From NCBI RefSeq assembly GCF_003970795.1, contig NZ_RWKW01000046.1:1-49070 (forward strand): DNA of 49,070 nt, written 5' to 3'. Source of the stretch: Aquibium carbonis (lineage in GTDB: Bacteria > Pseudomonadota > Alphaproteobacteria > Rhizobiales > Rhizobiaceae). The translations under genes and the position numbers were made by a program. Position 1 is the first letter of the stretch, and the number at the start of each line of letters is the position of its first letter. This document shows, piece by piece, positions 46,121-49,070 of the stretch. A model generated the notes under the pieces. It saw nothing but the letters and a program-made list of their open reading frames with translations, searched no databases and was not told the DNA's origin.

Positions 46121-48010
46121 CTACACCCCCACCTCCGGCGTGCGGCGGCGGGTGACGACGCCGAGTTCGTCGGTCTCGCGGGCAATCCGCAAGCGCTCCT
46201 CCGCCTCGGTGGCCTCGCGCTGGCGGTCCCACATGTCGGCGTAGAGGCCCTTCGCATCCAGCAGATCGCGGTGTGTGCCCTTCTCGGCGATGCGGCCGTC
46301 CTTCAGCACGATGATCTCGTCGGCGGAAATGACGGTGGACAGGCGGTGGGCGATGACCAGCGTCGTGCGTCCACGGCTGACGAGATCGAGCGCTGCCTGG
46401 ATCTCCTGCTCGGTGTGGGTGTCGAGCGCCGAGGTGGCCTCGTCGAGGATGAGGATCGGCGGCGCCTTGAGGATGGTGCGGGCGATTGCCACGCGCTGCT
46501 TTTCGCCGCCTGAGAGCTTCAACCCGCGCTCACCCACCATGGAGCGGTAACCCTCTGGAAGCGCCTCGATGAAGGGGCCGATCTGAGCTAGTTCGGCGGC
46601 CTTGCGGATCTCGTCCTCGCTCGCGTCGAAGCGGCCGTAGCGGATGTTGTAGAAGATGGTGTCGTTGAAGAGCACCGTGTCCTGCGGCACCATGCCGATG
46701 GCGCCGCGCAGGCTCTTCTGGGTGACGTCGCGGACATCCTGCCCGTCGATGGTGATTGCGCCCGACTGGATGTCGTAGAAGCGGAACAGCAGACGCGACA
46801 GTGTGGACTTGCCCGCCCCCGAGGGGCCGACGATGGCCACCGTCTTGCCCGCCGGGACCTCGAAGGAGATGCCCTTGAGGATGGGCCGCGCCGGATCGTA
46901 GGAAAAGTGCACGTCGTGGAAGCGGATTGCACCTTCGGCGACCTGGAGCGCGGTGGCGCCGGGCTTGTCCTTGACCTCTTGATCGACGTCGAGCAGGTCG
47001 AACATGTTTTCGATGTCGGTGAGGCCCTGCCGGATCTCGCGGTAGATGAAACCGATGAAGTTGAGCGGGACAGAGAGTTGCATCAGCATGGCGTTGACGA
47101 AGACGAAGTCGCCAATGGTCTGGGTGCCCTGCGTGACCTCCCAGGCCGATAGCGCCATGACGATCGCCATGCCGACGCCGAAGATGACGCCCTGGCCGAA
47201 ATTGAGCCAGCCGAGCGAGGTCCAGGTCTTCGTGGCGGCGTCCTCATAGCGCTCCATGGAGCGATCGAAGCGGCGCGCCTCCATATCCTCGTTGTTGAAG
47301 TATTTCACCGTCTCGAAGTTCAGAAGCGAATCGACCGCCTTGGTGTTGGCGTCGGTGTCGCTGTCGTTCATCTCGCGGCGGATGGAGATGCGCCAGTCGC
47401 TCGCCTTGACCGTGAACCAGGTGTAGAGCCAGACGGTGACCGCGATGACCCCGACGTAGATCCAGCCATAGGCGACCGCGAAGATGACGGCCACCAGCGC
47501 GAACTCGATGACGGTGGGCAGCGTGTTGAGAATGGTGAAGCGGACGATGGTCTCGATGCCCTTGACGCCGCGTTCGATGACGCGCGACAGGCCGCCCGTG
47601 CGGCGCTCGAGATGGAAGCGCAGCGATAGCGCGTGCAGGTGCACAAAGGTGCGGAAAGCCAGTTGCCGCACGGCGTGCTGGCCAACGCGCGCAAACAGTG
47701 CGTCGCGCAACTGGTTGAAGCCGAGCTGGACCACCCGCACGACGTTGTAGGCTACGACCAGCATCACCGGGCCAGCGAGAATGGCAGGCATCCAGCCGGG
47801 CGCGCCCCCCTCTCCCGAAAGCGCGTCCGTTGCCCATTTGAAGAAATAGGGCACCAGCACCAGCACCAGTTTGGCGACGACGAGAAAGGCCGTCGCCCAG
47901 ACGACGCGCAGCTTGAGGTCGGCGCGGTCGGCCGGCCACATGTAGGGCCACAGGTTCGCGAGCGTCGAGAACATCGAGCCGGAATCGGCGGAAACGGTCT
48001 TGTCAGCCAC
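46121..48010 (-). CDS. Atm1/ABCB7-type ABC exporter
   Basis: The 629-residue half transporter has a six-helix export domain (about residues 30-330) with the Atm1-family sequences RTGGLSRVIERGVKGIE, LNFETVKYFNNED and FVFVNAMLMQLSVPLNFIG. The nucleotide-binding domain has Walker [10 protein letters not shown], signature LSGGEKQR and Walker B LILDEATSALD. Atm1 homologues of mitochondria and bacteria export glutathione-related compounds and metal-glutathione conjugates; the bacterial homologue from Novosphingobium confers mercury and silver tolerance. A similar export role is inferred. It lies 36 bases downstream of an ArsR gene and may be in its operon. Confidence 0.92.
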   Translation of the reverse strand: MADKTVSADSGSMFSTLANLWPYMWPADRADLKLRVVWATAFLVVAKLVLVLVPYFFKWATDALSGEGGAPGWMPAILAGPVMLVVAYNVVRVVQLGFNQLRDALFARVGQHAVRQLAFRTFVHLHALSLRFHLERRTGGLSRVIERGVKGIETIVRFTILNTLPTVIEFALVAVIFAVAYGWIYVGVIAVTVWLYTWFTVKASDWRISIRREMNDSDTDANTKAVDSLLNFETVKYFNNEDMEARRFDRSMERYEDAATKTWTSLGWLNFGQGVIFGVGMAIVMALSAWEVTQGTQTIGDFVFVNAMLMQLSVPLNFIGFIYREIRQGLTDIENMFDLLDVDQEVKDKPGATALQVAEGAIRFHDVHFSYDPARPILKGISFEVPAGKTVAIVGPSGAGKSTLSRLLFRFYDIQSGAITIDGQDVRDVTQKSLRGAIGMVPQDTVLFNDTIFYNIRYGRFDASEDEIRKAAELAQIGPFIEALPEGYRSMVGERGLKLSGGEKQRVAIARTILKAPPILILDEATSALDTHTEQEIQAALDLVSRGRTTLVIAHRLSTVISADEIIVLKDGRIAEKGTHRDLLDAKGLYADMWDRQREATEAEERLRIARETDELGVVTRRRTPEVGV

Positions 48011-48046
48011 GATGGCTCCCTGGTTTCTTCCTCGAGTTCAGTCTTT

Positions 48047-48376
48047 TTATGCCGGCGTCGCGCAGCAGGAGGTGAGCAGAGCGCCCACCTGACGCGACAG
48101 CCGGTCGAGCACGGGCCGGTTCACCGAATAGCGCGAGCGGCGGTTCTGTGGCTCGTAGAGCACCAGCCCGGCCGACACCAGCACCTTGAGATGCTGCGAG
48201 ACGGTGGACTGGGCGAGATCGATGCGCTCGACCACGTCGCGGCAGCAGCAGGCCTCATGCTGGGCCAGATGGCGAAGGATCGAGATGCGCGCCGGATGGG
48301 CCAGCGCGCCGAGCGCCGCCGCCAGATCGGCGTCGCGCGTGTCCGAAGCGGCAAGGATGTTGGTCGAGATGTTCAT
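48047..48376 (-). CDS. ArsR/SmtB-family regulator with cysteine cluster
   Basis: The 109-residue winged-helix repressor has HPARISILRHLAQHEACCCRD, the recognition helix LAQSTVSQHLKVLVSAGLV and the wing NRRSRYSVN. Three adjacent cysteines sit in EACCCRD at the helix alpha3 position where ArsR proteins bind arsenite or metals. A further CC pair ends the protein (TSCCATPA). It probably represses transcription until a soft metal or other thiol ligand binds. A palindrome overlaps its start codon, and no Shine-Dalgarno is visible. It precedes an Atm1-type exporter on the same strand. A GTG upstream at 48433 would give an in-frame extension of little value. Confidence 0.9.
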   Translation of the reverse strand: MNISTNILAASDTRDADLAAALGALAHPARISILRHLAQHEACCCRDVVERIDLAQSTVSQHLKVLVSAGLVLYEPQNRRSRYSVNRPVLDRLSRQVGALLTSCCATPA

Positions 48377-48397
48377 CGTAGATCGTCGATATACGAT
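48375..48397 (-). promoter_or_regulatory. Probable ArsR operator overlapping its own start codon
   Basis: The reverse strand reads ATCGTATATCG, one central base, then CGATCTACGAT: an 11-1-11 palindrome with one mismatch. It overlaps the A and T of the ATG and covers the expected -10 zone, so a bound ArsR dimer would block the promoter. With no ribosome site, leaderless initiation is plausible. Confidence 0.7.
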
Positions 48398-48449
48398 GGA
48401 TTGCCGAGGCGCAAGGGGAAAGCGGACGCACACGGGCAGCGCGACGCCC

Positions 48450-48500
48450 CCTCCACCACGCTTCGCGTGGTCCCCCTCCCCCGAAATCGGGGGAGGACCG
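48450..48500. repeat. Tandem hairpin intergenic element, rhizobial type
   Basis: Two perfect hairpins lie side by side: CCACGC-TTC-GCGTGG (48456-48470) and CCTCCCCCGA-AA-TCGGGGGAGG (48475-48496). The paired CCCCCTCC and GGGGGAGG motif resembles short palindromic repeats common between genes in rhizobia. It lies between arsR and the LysM gene and may also serve as a transcription terminator for the latter. Confidence 0.6.
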
Positions 48501-48549
48501 GGGGCGACGGTGAATTTAGCCGGGGACGGCGAGCGGCGCGGCGCCTCGC

Positions 48550-49070
48550 CTACTGCGCGGTGGCGGCCGGATCGATGGTGGTGACCTGCGCTCGAATGGG
48601 GTCGAGATCGGCGGTCTCGCCCTCGTTGGTCTTGTCGGGGACGCGGAACACCTGCCCCGGCCAGATGCGGTCGGGATCCTCGATCTGCTCCTGGTTAGCC
48701 AGATAGAGGGTGGAGTAACGGACGCCGCGACCATAGACGCGTCGCGAGATGCGCCACAACGTATCGCCGCGACGGATGATGACCGCACTGTCGACCGACT
48801 GGAGGGGAGACGCCGTAACCGTGACGATGCCGTCGTCGTCGGCCGCCATGTCGCTGTCCGCCTGCCCGGCGGTCGGCTGGGTGGATGCCGGCGCGGCGGC
48901 GACGATCTGCTCGGCAGGCGCGGCGGGCTTTTCGGCGGTCGGTTGCGCGGCTCTCTCCGAGGCCGCGACCTGCGGCGCGGCGGCGTCCGTGTTGGGCTGT
49001 TCCGCGACGGCCGGCGTTTCGGGTTGAGCTTCGGCCGGCTGGGGCGCGGGTTCGCTGGCGGCGGCGGCCT
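48550..49070 (-). CDS. LysM domain protein, C-terminal part (window edge)
   Basis: The gene is cut by the window edge, so only about 172 C-terminal residues are seen. A long Ala/Pro-rich segment (AEQPNTDAAAPQVAASERAA and similar) leads to a LysM peptidoglycan-binding domain: SAVIIRRGDTLWRISRRVY, then YLANQEQIEDPDRIWPGQVFRVP. LysM domains bind cell-wall glycan; the protein is probably periplasmic or envelope-associated. The start lies beyond 49070. Confidence 0.8.
   Translation of the reverse strand, partial: AAAASEPAPQPAEAQPETPAVAEQPNTDAAAPQVAASERAAQPTAEKPAAPAEQIVAAAPASTQPTAGQADSDMAADDDGIVTVTASPLQSVDSAVIIRRGDTLWRISRRVYGRGVRYSTLYLANQEQIEDPDRIWPGQVFRVPDKTNEGETADLDPIRAQVTTIDPAATAQ

Noticed and set aside
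45865-46257. Reverse ORF of 130 codons downstream of the ABC exporter
   Set aside because: Its first part overlaps the exporter's C-terminus in another frame, there is no ribosome site, and the composition is Arg/Ser-rich.

Overview
The window is a GC-rich, gene-dense chromosomal segment from an alphaproteobacterium. It is most likely a member of the Hyphomicrobiales (Rhizobiales) close to the Phyllobacteriaceae/Mesorhizobium group. The basis is an Omp25-type outer-membrane protein, rhizobial gene orders (SDR-uvrC-pgsA-moaD-moaE; lptF-lptG-lptD-surA-like-pdxA-rsmA; fabD-fabG-acpP-fabF-mltG-yicC-gmk; rpsF-rpsR-rplI-dnaB-alr-radA-cvpA-purF), and palindromic intergenic sequence of rhizobial style. 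The genus is inference. I see no rRNA, tRNA, CRISPR array, prophage or insertion sequence.

Layout. 1-2.4 kb: a small secreted four-cysteine protein, a glutathione S-transferase and a porin-like Omp25 protein. 2.4-6.7 kb: a pteridine-reductase-like SDR, uvrC, pgsA, moaD and moaE (DNA repair, phosphatidylglycerol and molybdopterin synthesis), all forward. 6.8-15.2 kb: a PAS-GGDEF-EAL protein, ndk, a second GST diverging from a DinB protein, a glycine-repeat secreted protein, an ABC-F ATPase coupled to a crotonase, and an unknown double-anchored membrane protein. 15.3-25.1 kb: holC and pepA (reverse) diverging from the LPS-export cluster lptFG-lptD-SurA-like, followed by pdxA and rsmA. 25.1-31.6 kb: a reverse-strand fatty-acid and envelope cluster. 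31.8-41.1 kb: a Ca/Na antiporter, ribosomal protein genes, then dnaB, alr, radA, cvpA and purF. 41.1-44.2 kb: a gdx/sugE-type guanidinium exporter, an SDR, a tiny ORF, a RidA protein and an EamA transporter. 44.2-49.1 kb: the phosphatidylethanolamine pair psd-pssA, an ArsR regulator with an Atm1-type ABC exporter, and the C-terminal part of a LysM protein cut by the window edge.

Most of the window is conserved housekeeping DNA for envelope lipids, LPS transport, fatty acids, translation and replication. The most informative non-coding signal is a pair of GC hairpins with ACGA loops directly upstream of the gdx-type gene, which matches the guanidine-II (mini-ykkC) riboswitch. The second is an 11-1-11 palindrome overlapping the start codon of a cysteine-rich ArsR regulator that precedes an Atm1-type exporter, suggesting an autoregulated metal or thiol-conjugate export operon. 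The glycine-repeat secreted protein is the most unusual coding sequence.
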